Assembly: GCF_032818155.1 (NCBI RefSeq)
Contig: NZ_CP102589.1
Span: 730,001 to 794,000, forward strand
Origin: Niallia taxi
GTDB taxonomy: Bacteria; Bacillota; Bacilli; Bacillales; Cytobacillaceae
Length of the DNA: 64,000 nt
Reading direction: 5' to 3'
Position numbers and translations under genes: made by a program. Positions 1 to 8,127 of the stretch are shown here, piece after piece. Each line of letters starts with the position of its first letter. The first letter of the stretch is position 1. A model generated the notes under the pieces. That model ran no database searches and had not been told where the DNA came from. It worked only from the letters and a program-made list of their open reading frames with translations.

Positions 1-972
1 GAGTTCGTGAAAATGATGATGGAACAGAAGGAGCGGTATCGGGATTCATACGGTTTTTATGCAGAGATAGTAGGGATAATAGGATCAAAAGGTATGATTT
101 ATGAAGAGGATGGCATTGACTTAGTAACATTGCTTTCCTTCGGCAAAGGATCACAGGCTCTGGGGCAATATGCACAGCAAAAGCAGATCTCTATCCAAGC
201 ACCAGAGTTAAAAGGAGATGTGCTAATTGAATGCTCTCCAACCAACTTAGAAACCGGTGAACCGGCATTGTCCTATATGAAGGCTGCCATCACAAAGAAT
301 ATGGATATTATTTCTGTTAGTAAGGGAGCGCTTGTACAGGCATTGCCAGAGCTAAAGAAGCTTGCTGATAGCAATGGCTGCCGTATTAAATACAGCGGAG
401 CAACGGCAGCAGCACTTCCAACCCTCGATATCGGTGAATACAGTTTGGCAGGCAGCCGTATCACTGGAATTGAAGGCATATTGAATGGAACCTCCAACTT
501 CATTTTGACAAGTATGTCGGAGGATAATCTCTCCTTTGAAAATGCGCTAAGGCTTGCACAAGAAAGAGGAATTGCAGAAGCCAACCCAGCATTAGATGTA
601 CAAGGCTACGATAGTGCCTGCAAAATCCTGTTACTGGCAAACGGCTTGTTCCATAAAACATGGACCTTGAACGATATTAGTATTGAAGGCATTGAAAAGG
701 TCTCGAAGGCAGATATGCAATTTGCAAAAATTAACGGCAATGACATTAAACTTGTGGCGAGTGCAAGATCTATTGACGGCATAATAATACTTCAGGTAAA
801 GCCTGAAATCATTACGGCAGATAATCCACTAATGAATGTGAAAGGTACAAACAAAGGAATTTTATTTCATACAGAGGAAATGGGGACAATTTGCTGTATA
901 GGTGGGGCCTCCCACCCAAGAGGAGCTGCAGCTGCGGCGATTAAGGATATGCTGAATTTGTATCGTGGATAG
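1..972 (+). CDS. hom: homoserine dehydrogenase (5'-truncated by window edge)
   Basis: NAD(P)-dependent reduction of aspartate semialdehyde to homoserine in threonine/methionine synthesis. The frame is open from base 1, so the gene starts outside the window and the Rossmann GxGxxG is missing; the ATG at 7 is probably internal. Counting from that ATG, the family motif GILNGTSNF lies near residues 157-165. SVSKGAL (about 103-109) and GYDSACK (200-206) supply the conserved lysines and aspartate. The protein ends soon after the catalytic domain, so it is the short form without a C-terminal ACT domain. A strong terminator follows at once, so it is the last gene of its transcript. Confidence 0.88.
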   Translation, partial: EFVKMMMEQKERYRDSYGFYAEIVGIIGSKGMIYEEDGIDLVTLLSFGKGSQALGQYAQQKQISIQAPELKGDVLIECSPTNLETGEPALSYMKAAITKNMDIISVSKGALVQALPELKKLADSNGCRIKYSGATAAALPTLDIGEYSLAGSRITGIEGILNGTSNFILTSMSEDNLSFENALRLAQERGIAEANPALDVQGYDSACKILLLANGLFHKTWTLNDISIEGIEKVSKADMQFAKINGNDIKLVASARSIDGIIILQVKPEIITADNPLMNVKGTNKGILFHTEEMGTICCIGGASHPRGAAAAAIKDMLNLYRG

Positions 973-982
973 TGCTTACATC

Positions 983-1014
983 AAAACCGGCCTCCTATTA
1001 GGAGGCCGGTTTTG
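983..1014 (+). terminator. rho-independent terminator of homoserine dehydrogenase
   Basis: Perfect 13-bp stem (983-995 with 1001-1013) around a 5-nt loop, starting with A4 and ending in T4, 11 bp after the stop codon. The A-tract makes it potentially bidirectional, so it could also serve the spo0E-like gene that arrives from the right. Confidence 0.85.
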
Positions 1015-1144
1015 GTATTATTATCGAGATAACGTAAAAGCTACAAGGAGGCATATGATTACTTTCCGCTAACATTGCAGGCGAATGCATGCCGGAAAAG
1101 TGTCAATCAGATACGTGATGCTATATATTTTCGGCATTGCAAAC

Positions 1145-1336
1145 TTACAGGGCGGATTTTTGGGCAGCCATTCTCTGATATCTGACAATGTAAGTATCAA
1201 GCTGTTCACTGATCCGAAGTGTACCAGGATCATTAAGACCTCTATCACTTCCTGCTTTAATCAGTTCTAGCTTTAAAGATTCAATATCTTGCAGCAGCTC
1301 GCTCATACTCTCCTTATTATCTTTTTTCGCTATCAT
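1145..1336 (-). CDS. Spo0E-like aspartyl-phosphate phosphatase family protein
   Basis: A 63-residue, mostly helical acidic protein. Residues 42-48 (ISEQLDT) match the S-x-x-L-D signature of the Spo0E family. Known members are small helical-hairpin phosphatases that dephosphorylate Spo0A~P and so delay sporulation. ATG at 1336 follows an AGGAG ribosome-binding site at a good distance (CCTAGGAGTAATCATT before ATG). It is monocistronic, convergent with the homoserine dehydrogenase gene. The Spo0A role is inferred from the family; which phosphoprotein it acts on cannot be read from sequence. Confidence 0.8.
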   Translation of the reverse strand: MIAKKDNKESMSELLQDIESLKLELIKAGSDRGLNDPGTLRISEQLDTYIVRYQRMAAQKSAL

Positions 1337-1521
1337 AATGATTACTCCTAGGTATCAATCTTTGTACTTATTCTAACAAAATAATTTGGAAAAATTAAGT
1401 GTTTTTATAAGGAAATTTACATAAATTGAAAAACATTTATTAAATATGGGAGAAAAATGGGCTTTGATTTTAGGGAGGCACAATCATTTCCGTTAGGCAA
1501 AGGAAAAACATTATGTGTTCA

Positions 1522-1537
1522 TGTAAGCGCTTTTACA
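1522..1537 (+). promoter_or_regulatory. cre-like (CcpA) site upstream of the first PTS operon
   Basis: TGTAAGCGCTTTTACA matches the cre consensus TGWAANCGNTNWCA at 13 of 14 positions on either strand. It lies about 155 bp before the IIB start. A possible -10 (TACAAT, in ATCATACAATTC near 1660-1671) has no good -35 in front of it, which would fit an activator-dependent promoter. The rest of the 1337-1692 gap shows no gene. Confidence 0.65.
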
Positions 1538-1692
1538 TTAAGATAAGGACATAAGGTAATACAGCAACAAACGGAATGCAAAAAGCATATACGACAAGAA
1601 GAACAAAACATAAATGAATTAATATAGTGTATGCGTTAGCATTCTAAAAACTCTTTTTATCATACAATTCAATTTCTAGGAGGAATTATATT

Positions 1693-1998
1693 ATGAATAT
1701 CTTATTATGCTGTGCTGCAGGAATGTCTACAAGTCTATTAGTAACAAAAATGGAAGCTGCTGCAAAGGAACAAGGAATTGAATGCAAAATCTGGGCTGAA
1801 AGCGCAGATGCAGTAAAAAGCCATATCGATAACGCAGATGTCCTTTTGCTTGGACCACAAGTTCGCTATTTGCTTCCACAAATGAAAAAACTTGGAGCAG
1901 AAAAAGGAATTCCAGTAGATTCTATCAACATGATGCATTACGGAACTTGCAATGGCGCAGAAGTATTGAAATCAGCTATCAACCTAGTTAACAACTAA
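1693..1998 (+). CDS. PTS lactose/cellobiose-family IIB component
   Basis: Cytoplasmic phosphocarrier of a beta-glucoside/cellobiose-type PTS, taking phosphate from IIA and passing it to the sugar bound by IIC. The 101-residue length is typical. The N-terminal phosphocysteine loop reads CCAAGMSTS, with Cys7 the expected active residue (Cys6 is an extra neighbour not present in the paralogue at 33517). ATG follows a strong AGGAGG site. It is first in an operon with IIC, IIA and a GH4 hydrolase, which suggests cellobiose, lichenan oligomers or aryl-beta-glucosides as substrates. A close paralogue lies at 33517. Confidence 0.92.
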   Translation: MNILLCCAAGMSTSLLVTKMEAAAKEQGIECKIWAESADAVKSHIDNADVLLLGPQVRYLLPQMKKLGAEKGIPVDSINMMHYGTCNGAEVLKSAINLVNN

Positions 1999-2018
1999 AA
2001 TAGGATAAGGTGATAAAT

Positions 2019-3347
2019 ATGAATAAGTTCTTAGCCTTCTTAGAAGAAAAATTTATGCCTTTTGCAGCCAAATTGGCTGCTCAAAGGCACTTAGGTGCAT
2101 TAAAAGACGGTATCATCTTGGCAATGCCAATGATTATCATCGGTTCAGTGTTCTTGATTCTAGGTTATCTACCAATTCCAGGTTATGCAGACTTTATGGC
2201 AAGAGTATTCGGAGATGCTTGGCTAACAAAAATCTCTTATCCAGTTGATGCTACATTCAATATGATGGGTCTGATTGCAGCATTCGGTATTGCTTACAGA
2301 CTAGCTGAAAGATATTCACTAGATGCTATTACAGCAGGGGTTATCTCACTATGTGCTTTCCTTTTAGCAACACCATTTAATGTTCCTTTCTTAGCAGAAG
2401 GTGCAACAGAATCAGTAGCAGTAACAGGCGCTATCCCAGTAGCAATGATGGGAAGCAAAGGATTGTTCGTAGCAATCTTAATCGCATTGTTCTCAACAGA
2501 GGTTTACCGCTTTATTATTAACAAAAACATGGTAATTAAAATGCCTGACGGAGTTCCACCAGCAGTAAGTAAATCATTTGTTGCTTTAATTCCGGGCTTT
2601 ATTGTAATCGCTATCATTTGGGTAATTCGTTTAGTTGTAGAATATTTCGGTATCAACAGTATACATGATATTGTAACACTAGTACTTGGCAAACCGCTTG
2701 GCTTATTAGGTGGATCACTTATCGGTTCTATTATCGCATATGGATTGGTAATGTTGTTATGGTCTGCAGGTCTACACGGTACAAACATCGTTGGTGGGGT
2801 AATGAACCCAATCTGGCTGTCTAACACAGATGCTAACAAAGCTGCTTTCCAAGCAGGAAAAGAGCTTCCAGAGATTTTCACAGCACAATTCTTTGAAGTA
2901 TTCATCAATATCGGTGGATCTGGAGCAACATTCGCATTCGTTCTTATGATGGTATTGTTTGCACGAAGCAGACAAATGAAGGATTTAGGCCGATTATCAA
3001 TCGGACCGGGAGCATTTATGATTAACGAACCAGTTATTTTCGGTACACCAGTCGTAATGAACCCATTATTGATCATCCCGTTCTTCTTAACACCAATTAT
3101 TACAATCACAGTGACATACTATGCAATGAAACTTGGCTTTGTGGCAAAACCAGCAGGAATTGCAATCCCTTGGACTACACCGCCGCTAATCGGTGGATAC
3201 TTGGCAACAGGCGGAAAGCTTTCCGGTGCAATAATGCAGCTTGTTAACATCGGTATTGCGTTTGTACTTTACTTCCCATTCTTCAGAACTTGGGATAAAC
3301 AAAAATTAGCAGAAGAAAAAGGTACAGAATTCACAAAAGTAAGCTAA
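2019..3347 (+). CDS. PTS lactose/cellobiose-family IIC permease
   Basis: Membrane channel subunit of the cellobiose/lichenan-type PTS; it binds and translocates the sugar. The roughly 440-residue length and many hydrophobic segments fit the family, as do the stretches SAGLHGTN (about residues 248-255) and NEPVIFGTP (about 336-344). The start is placed at ATG 2019, since AAGGTGAT lies just upstream; an in-frame GTG at 2010 overlaps that ribosome-binding site. It sits 20 bp after IIB. The gap to IIA is unusually long and holds a hairpin, in contrast to the compact second operon. Confidence 0.92.
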   Translation: MNKFLAFLEEKFMPFAAKLAAQRHLGALKDGIILAMPMIIIGSVFLILGYLPIPGYADFMARVFGDAWLTKISYPVDATFNMMGLIAAFGIAYRLAERYSLDAITAGVISLCAFLLATPFNVPFLAEGATESVAVTGAIPVAMMGSKGLFVAILIALFSTEVYRFIINKNMVIKMPDGVPPAVSKSFVALIPGFIVIAIIWVIRLVVEYFGINSIHDIVTLVLGKPLGLLGGSLIGSIIAYGLVMLLWSAGLHGTNIVGGVMNPIWLSNTDANKAAFQAGKELPEIFTAQFFEVFINIGGSGATFAFVLMMVLFARSRQMKDLGRLSIGPGAFMINEPVIFGTPVVMNPLLIIPFFLTPIITITVTYYAMKLGFVAKPAGIAIPWTTPPLIGGYLATGGKLSGAIMQLVNIGIAFVLYFPFFRTWDKQKLAEEKGTEFTKVS

Positions 3348-3365
3348 TTATTAGTTGCTAATTAA

Positions 3366-3408
3366 TGTGCGAGTATTTTTGGAAACGCTTCAAAAATACT
3401 TGCGCACA
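3366..3408 (+). promoter_or_regulatory. intercistronic hairpin between IIC and IIA
   Basis: Imperfect stem: TGTGCG pairs with CGCACA and AGTATTTTT with AAAAATACT, with a 2-nt bulge on the 3' side and an 11-nt loop that carries a cre-like AAACGCTT. There is no T-tract, so it is not a classical terminator. It may be a processing or stability element that sets the IIC:IIA ratio. Confidence 0.55.
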
Positions 3409-3453
3409 TACTTAACAATTTTTACATTCTAAAATAGAAGGGTTGATTATAAA

Positions 3454-3783
3454 ATGGCTAATATGGAAGAAACAGTATTCCAAATTATCCTCCACGGAGG
3501 AAACGGAAAAAGCTGCGCAATGGAAGCAATTGCAGCTGCTAAAGAAGGAAACTTCGAGCTTGCTAAGCAGAAGATGGAGGAAGCTGCAGAAGCACTAAAT
3601 GATGCCCACCATATCCAAACATCCCTTATTCAAAATGAAGTAAGAGGAAACAAAATTGAGGTATCCCTGTTGATGGTACATGCACAGGATCACTTAATGA
3701 ATGCAATCACGCTTAAGGATTTAGCTCAAGAAATTATTGATTTATATGAACTTGTTAAAACTCCTGGAGGTGTCCAAAAATGA
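3454..3783 (+). CDS. PTS lactose/cellobiose-family IIA component
   Basis: A 109-residue soluble phosphocarrier that receives phosphate from HPr and gives it to IIB. The family active site is in LLMVHAQDHLM, with His76 the predicted phosphorylated residue and Asp79 near the position of the trimer's metal-binding Asp. Members are helical trimers. ATG follows AGAAGGGTTG. Its last codons overlap the start of the GH4 gene (ATGA), so the two are translationally coupled. Confidence 0.92.
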   Translation: MANMEETVFQIILHGGNGKSCAMEAIAAAKEGNFELAKQKMEEAAEALNDAHHIQTSLIQNEVRGNKIEVSLLMVHAQDHLMNAITLKDLAQEIIDLYELVKTPGGVQK

Positions 3784-5108
3784 CAAACGGAATTAAAATT
3801 GCCACAATTGGCGGAGGATCAAGCTATACACCAGAATTAGTAGAAGGCTTTATTAAACGCTACGAAGAATTACCAATCAGAGAACTATGGCTTGTTGATA
3901 TTGAAGCAGGTAAGGAAAAGCTTGAAATCGTTGGTAACCTGGCAAAGCGTATGATCGAAAAAGCAGGCTTGCCAATTGAGGTGCATTTGACACTTGACCG
4001 CAGAGAAGCACTTAAGGATGCAGACTTTGTTACAACACAATTCCGTGTCGGCCTACTTGATGCTCGTGCGAAAGATGAAAGAATTCCGTTGAAATATGGC
4101 GTGCTTGGCCAAGAAACAAACGGTCCTGGCGGATTGTTCAAAGGCTTGCGTACAATTCCTGTTATTTTAGATATTTGTAAGGATATCGAGGAGCTTTGCC
4201 CGAACGCTTGGCTTATCAACTTCACAAATCCAGCTGGTATGGTTACAGAAGCAGTGCTGCGCTATTCAAACATCAAAAAAGTAGTCGGCTTATGCAATGT
4301 TCCAATCGGTATGGAAATGGGTATTGCGAAGCTTCTAGATGTTGATCATTCTAGAGTTCGCATTGACTTCGCTGGATTAAACCATATGGTATACGGACTA
4401 GATGTGTATATCGATGGAGAAAGCGTGAAGGATAAAGTAATCAACCTTCTAACAGACCCAAATAACAGTTCATTTGTTAAAAATATCGAAGGTCTTGGCT
4501 GGGAGCCAGAATTCATTAAAGCATTAAATGTGCTCACATGTCCTTACCATATGTACTACTACAAAACGAGCGAAATGATCGCTAAAGATCAAAAGAACTC
4601 GAAAAGTGAAGGAACTCGTGCTGAAGTCGTGCAAGCACTTGAAAAAGAATTGTTCGAGCTTTACAAAGATCCAAATCTGGCTATTAAGCCACCACAATTG
4701 GAAAAACGCGGAGGAGCATACTACTCTGATGCAGCAGTACGTTTGATCAATTCTATTTACAACGACAAACGCGACATTCAGCCTGTTAACACAATCAACA
4801 ACGGAGCTATCGCTGGCATTCCGAATGACTCTGCAGTCGAGGTTTCCAGCATCATTACAAAGGATGGTCCAAAACCAATCGTAATGGGTGAGCTGCCAGT
4901 AGCAGTAAGAGGACTAGTGCAACAAATTAAATCCTTTGAAAGAGTTGCAGCAGAAGCAGCAGTAACAGGTGACTATGACAAAGCAATCCTGGCTCTTACA
5001 ATCAACCCACTATCTCCATCAGATACGGTTGCGAAGGAAATTGTAGACGAAATGCTTGAAGCACATAAAGAGCATTTACCACAGTTCTTCAACAAGGTTG
5101 AAGCATAA
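3780..5108 (+). CDS. licH: 6-phospho-beta-glucosidase, glycoside hydrolase family 4
   Basis: Hydrolyses the 6-phospho-beta-glucosides delivered by the upstream PTS. GH4 enzymes need NAD+ and Mn2+ and work by an oxidation-elimination route. The N-terminal Rossmann loop reads GGGSSYTPEL (residues 11-20). The metal-binding Cys172 (LCNVPIG) and His202 (NHMVYG) are in place. At 442 residues it is full length. It overlaps IIA by 4 bp and is the last gene before a terminator. LicH/CelF-type specificity is inferred from the cellobiose-type PTS; an alpha-specific GH4 would normally sit with a glucose/maltose-type IICB. Confidence 0.9.
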   Translation: MTNGIKIATIGGGSSYTPELVEGFIKRYEELPIRELWLVDIEAGKEKLEIVGNLAKRMIEKAGLPIEVHLTLDRREALKDADFVTTQFRVGLLDARAKDERIPLKYGVLGQETNGPGGLFKGLRTIPVILDICKDIEELCPNAWLINFTNPAGMVTEAVLRYSNIKKVVGLCNVPIGMEMGIAKLLDVDHSRVRIDFAGLNHMVYGLDVYIDGESVKDKVINLLTDPNNSSFVKNIEGLGWEPEFIKALNVLTCPYHMYYYKTSEMIAKDQKNSKSEGTRAEVVQALEKELFELYKDPNLAIKPPQLEKRGGAYYSDAAVRLINSIYNDKRDIQPVNTINNGAIAGIPNDSAVEVSSIITKDGPKPIVMGELPVAVRGLVQQIKSFERVAAEAAVTGDYDKAILALTINPLSPSDTVAKEIVDEMLEAHKEHLPQFFNKVEA

Positions 5109-5117
5109 TATGAAAGG

Positions 5118-5142
5118 AAGGACGGGAAACCGTCCTTTTTTT
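5118..5142 (+). terminator. terminator of the first PTS operon
   Basis: 8-bp stem AAGGACGG/CCGTCCTT with a GAAA tetraloop, followed by T-rich sequence, 9 bp after the GH4 stop codon. Confidence 0.85.
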
Positions 5143-5193
5143 AGTTGAGCAGATTAAGATATTAATAGAGCTTTTCGTCAGCTTAGAAACCAA

Positions 5194-5220
5194 CAAAAAA
5201 GCAAGGGAGATTCCCTTGCT
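5194..5220 (-). terminator. terminator of the small peptide gene (minus strand)
   Basis: 9-bp stem AGCAAGGGA/TCCCTTGCT with a 3-nt loop. Read on the minus strand it is followed by T6, so it ends transcription coming from the 39-codon ORF at 5247-5366. Confidence 0.7.
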
Positions 5221-5246
5221 TCTGCATAGAAAATATATAATAGCAA

Positions 5247-5366
5247 TTAAACAGCAGCTTCCTCTGTATTGTCTTTTTGTGTAAATAAGTAGGCTAAGTA
5301 GGAGTGAAGCTCAAACCTTTCATCAATGATAAAATCCTTTACATCTAATTTTGTCATTTTATTCAT
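5247..5366 (-). CDS. 39-residue peptide of unknown function
   Basis: The open frame extends upstream to 5603, but the convincing gene is the last 39 codons. ATG at 5366 is preceded by AAAGGAGG at 7-nt spacing, and a dedicated minus-strand terminator lies 27 bp after the stop. The peptide starts MNKMTKLDVKDF, has an aromatic middle (HSYLAYLFTQ) and an acidic end (DNTEEAAV). There is no signal peptide or cysteine. The upstream extension runs into repeat sequence and is not credible as protein. I do not recognise the family. It could be a signalling or modified-peptide precursor, or a small regulatory protein; no processing genes lie nearby. Confidence 0.55.
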   Translation of the reverse strand: MNKMTKLDVKDFIIDERFELHSYLAYLFTQKDNTEEAAV

Positions 5367-5460
5367 CTCAATTCCTCCTTTGTAATACCATTCTTTCCAA
5401 ACTAGCAAACTGTTATACATATAAATAGAAAGAAGTTTACTAGATGATAAAAATAGAAAG

Positions 5461-5515
5461 GTCGAGTATGCTCCGCTCCATTTCACTAAGTTTTTAATTA
5501 TTGTATTTAGATCAA
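5461..5515 (+). repeat. partial copy of the dispersed repeat
   Basis: GTCGAGTATGCTCCGCTCC and the following bases resemble the inner segment at 5739-5790 of the full copy just downstream. It looks like the remnant of an earlier insertion abutting copy A. Confidence 0.5.
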
Positions 5516-5525
5516 TAACATAAAA

Positions 5526-5883
5526 AAGTGGCGGGATAAAACAAAAGATAACCTTTCTAAATACGAATAATAAAATTACATCTGAATTGGAAAAATGAAG
5601 CACGTGACTAAATAGAATATATGGGTTTAAAATTAGTTCGTTTCATTGCGCGCTCGTCCTCGCGCTTTCCGCGGGGAGGAAGCTGAGCCTCCTCGCCTTC
5701 GCCTGCGGGGTCTAAAGCGTCCTCTATTTCCCTTAGTAGTCGAGTGTCCTCCGCTCCACTCCACTAAGATTTCTAATCATTTGTATTAAAACTAAAGAAA
5801 CCAAAAAACCGAACGATTTAATCATCAGTTGATTAAATCGTTCAGTTTTTACATAGATTCACATACTTATGTCCCAGCCTCTT
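5526..5883 (+). repeat. ~350-bp MITE-like dispersed repeat, copy A
   Basis: The ends are imperfect inverted repeats: AAGTGGCGGGATAAAAC at the left and TTATGTCCCAGCCTCTT at the right. The core (about 5650-5715) is strikingly GC-rich (GCTTTCCGCGGGGAGG, CTGAGCCTCCTCG) against an AT-rich genome. A hairpin near the right end (about 5813-5843) pairs AACGATTTAATCA with TGATTAAATCGTT. Copies B (13295-13648) and C (19911-20257, reverse) share the same order of parts. It encodes no protein. A non-autonomous element moved in trans is the simplest reading. Confidence 0.75.
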
Positions 5884-5927
5884 GAATTAGAGAAACATAT
5901 TTGTGTTGACCTCGTAAGCATCAGTTG

Positions 5928-6875
5928 TTATTGAAGCAAACGCAGGAACTGCTCTTCGTTAACAACCTCAATATCCTGACCCTTTTCTTTTAGCTCATAA
6001 GCCTTCTTTTCCTTTGTGCTGATGCCTGTGGCACCGACAAGCTGCTTGTCTTGAACACCAACGACAAGATAGTTCGTTTTCCCGCTAACAGCGCTTTTAA
6101 CAAGCCCACCTGCGTCCACTACTTTTTGCATCGCTGCTTTTCTGTCCAATGTTGCTAAATCTCCTGTGAAAACAACATTTTTACCAAACAATGCATTTGA
6201 CTCATCAAAGGTTTCGGTAGTTGCTGCAATTTCAGAAATAGACACAGAATGGAACTTTTTCGTTGTTTTTGGTGCTGGTCTTCTTTTGCTGAAGGAGATT
6301 TGCGGCTTTAATTCTGTAAATGACTTAACTGCGATACGCCTATTTGTCTTAAAATAATCAGCAAGACAAGATTCGTCCATCGCCTTAATACTTGCGATAA
6401 CTAATTCAGCACAAGCTATCGCATCAGCTCCCGCATTGTGGTGATCCTCCAGTTTGACACCAAATCTAGCTGTGCGAGCCTTTAAGGATTGCCGTATCCC
6501 TTCCCCTCTGCATGCTGCCGTGCTTATCGAAATGCTGTCAGCATAACGAAGCGTTGGTATTGGAAGACCGTATTTCATCAAACAGCTATGCAAGACACTC
6601 ATATCAAATTGGGCATTATGTGCAATCAGGAGCTGATTTTCCAGCTTGTCCTTCAGCTTTTCCCAAACTTGATCAAAGGTTGGTTCCTCCTGTACATCAG
6701 CTGCTGTTATCCCGTGAACAGCGACAAATCTTTCGTTAAATCTTAACACAGGCGGCTTAATAAGATAATAATCTGTCTTTACCACCTGATTGTTTTCAAC
6801 ATAAGCAAGTCCGATCGAGCAGGCACTGTCCATTTCTTCATTCGCAATCTCAAAATCTATCGCAATAAAATCCAT
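5928..6875 (-). CDS. DnaQ-like 3'-5' exonuclease with C-terminal BRCT domain
   Basis: Residues 1-165 form a DEDDh exonuclease domain: IDFEIAN (Asp5, Glu7), HNAQFD, and HHNAGADA with the closing His and Asp. Residues about 230-315 are a BRCT domain (VVFTGDLATLDRKAA then SGKTNYLVVG), the type found at the end of DNA ligase LigA. Such fusions are common in Firmicutes and are thought to act in DNA repair or end processing. The start is placed at ATG 6875, after GAGGAGTG, rather than at the in-frame ATG 15 bp earlier. Monocistronic. Confidence 0.88.
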   Translation of the reverse strand: MDFIAIDFEIANEEMDSACSIGLAYVENNQVVKTDYYLIKPPVLRFNERFVAVHGITAADVQEEPTFDQVWEKLKDKLENQLLIAHNAQFDMSVLHSCLMKYGLPIPTLRYADSISISTAACRGEGIRQSLKARTARFGVKLEDHHNAGADAIACAELVIASIKAMDESCLADYFKTNRRIAVKSFTELKPQISFSKRRPAPKTTKKFHSVSISEIAATTETFDESNALFGKNVVFTGDLATLDRKAAMQKVVDAGGLVKSAVSGKTNYLVVGVQDKQLVGATGISTKEKKAYELKEKGQDIEVVNEEQFLRLLQ

Positions 6876-7017
6876 CGTATCACTCCTCACAAAAACTTCT
6901 CTTTATAATAATATACCACGTATGTTTGATAGATTGATATTCCTGAACTGGTGCAAATAATTCCAACATGCAATATATCTTCATAAAAGAGAACTACTTA
7001 TATGAATTTCCAATTTA

Positions 7018-7057
7018 CAATCATATACTATTATTCAAGAATAATAATATATGATTG
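7018..7057 (+). promoter_or_regulatory. AT-rich 40-bp palindrome
   Basis: CAATCATATA pairs with TATATGATTG, then one mismatch, then TATTATT pairs with AATAATA around a CAAG loop. No T-tract follows. It lies in the 6876-7177 gap ahead of the broken phosphatase gene, where nothing else is apparent. It could be an operator or a weak bidirectional terminator. Confidence 0.45.
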
Positions 7058-7177
7058 TATGGTGGCGCTTCCAGGTGGAGTTATTACTTTTTCTGTACAT
7101 TCAGTCATATAATGGATATGCTTTGTACAACCCCTTAATTTAAAGGGTGAAATTTACCTCTAAAAGGAGAATCAAGG

Positions 7178-7234
7178 ATGACAATTTTAATAAATAGGAA
7201 AAGGTTATTTCAACTGGATTTTACTGTTACCTAG
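7178..7234 (+). CDS. possible 18-codon leader peptide
   Basis: ATG at 7178 follows AAAAGGAGAATCAAGG and opens an 18-codon frame ending in TAG at 7232-7234, about 50 bp before the phosphatase start. The peptide (MTILINRKRLFQLDFTVT) has no recognised motif. It may be a translated leader that couples to the gene below, or simply a chance ORF with a good ribosome-binding site. Confidence 0.3.
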   Translation: MTILINRKRLFQLDFTVT

Positions 7235-7282
7235 TGATGGATGCAGCGGTGGTATATGGATTATTTGGAGGAGAGAGGCAGG

Positions 7283-8127
7283 ATGAAGCATTTACAGAAT
7301 AATGGTTTGGAGCTAAAGTTCGACCGGCTTGCCAACTTTCGGGATGTTGGAGGGAGGAGCGGTTATGACGGTGAAAGGATGGGGCTTGGACTCGTTTTCC
7401 GGTCTGAGGAACTATCTAAGCTGTCGAAGGAAGATATAAACAAAATAAGCGTTTAGGAATAAAAACAATCTGTGATTTTAGAACGGATGCAGAGCGAAAG
7501 TCGAAGGTAAGCAGGCTTAATGAAAAGCATGGAATAAATGTGATCACACTTTCCATGAACGACAAAAGCAGGGAGTTTACCCGCAAAGAGTTTTTTAGAT
7601 TTCTCGTTATGGGAACAAAGGGAATTAACTTTGAGGATATTATGCATGACATGTATAAATATATGGCCTTTCAATGTAATCAGGAGCTCAAGCAAATGAT
7701 TGAGCTGTTAGCACATCGTGAAAACTATCCGATATTAATTCATTGCACTGGCGGAAAGGACCGTACTGGCTTTATGTCAGCAATGCTGCAGCTGGCAATT
7801 GGCATAAATTATGAAGAGGTAATGGCTGATTATCTCCATTCCAATAACCTGATTGGTCCAAAGATGAAAAAACTGGAGAATGTATTACGGTGGATCAGCC
7901 TTTTTAGAGTGTCATCTGCACGCCTCAGACCAGTTCTTGAGGTGCGGCGTGAATATTTACAGCCTGTATATGAAGCAATTATTCAAGAATATGGGACAAT
8001 AGAAAATTATCTGCAGACAGCATGCGGCATCTCCACGCAAACGCTTAAAAGCATGAGAGCGCTGCTGTTAGTGAGTGATGATAAGATAATCAAGGAGGAG
8101 CCTTATGCAAGAATTGTTCTTCGTTAA
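7283..8127 (+). pseudogene. tyrosine-protein phosphatase (IphP/Y_phosphatase3 type), frameshifted
   Basis: The N-terminal part, from ATG 7283 after GGAGGAGAG, runs to a stop at 7454-7456 (FDRLANFRDVGG, then LGLVFRSEELS). The rest of the protein continues in the next frame from about 7447 (RLGIKTICDFRTDAER, then the catalytic CX5R loop HCTGGKDRTG). Adding one A at ATAAGCG (7445-7451) restores a continuous protein of about 281 residues, DINKIKRLGIK at the junction. The fold and catalytic Cys/Arg are otherwise intact. Either a recent frameshift or a sequencing error explains this. The frame ends inside the next gene, which it overlaps by 23 bp. Confidence 0.8.

Noticed and set aside
1085..1270. 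Plus-strand ORF opposite the spo0E-like gene
   Set aside because: No ribosome-binding site, and it overlaps a gene with a recognised motif on the other strand.
2504..3109. Long minus-strand ORF inside the IIC gene
   Set aside because: Mirror-frame artefact of a membrane-protein gene; no ribosome-binding site and no domain.
5367..5603. Upstream extension of the 39-codon peptide ORF giving a 118-residue hydrophobic protein
   Set aside because: It runs through dispersed-repeat sequence and has no ribosome-binding site at its start; the internal ATG at 5366 has an excellent one.
5640..5720. GC-rich core of repeat copy A considered as a structured RNA gene
   Set aside because: The three copies show it to be part of a mobile repeat; there is no match to a tRNA, 6S, SRP or riboswitch pattern that I recognise.
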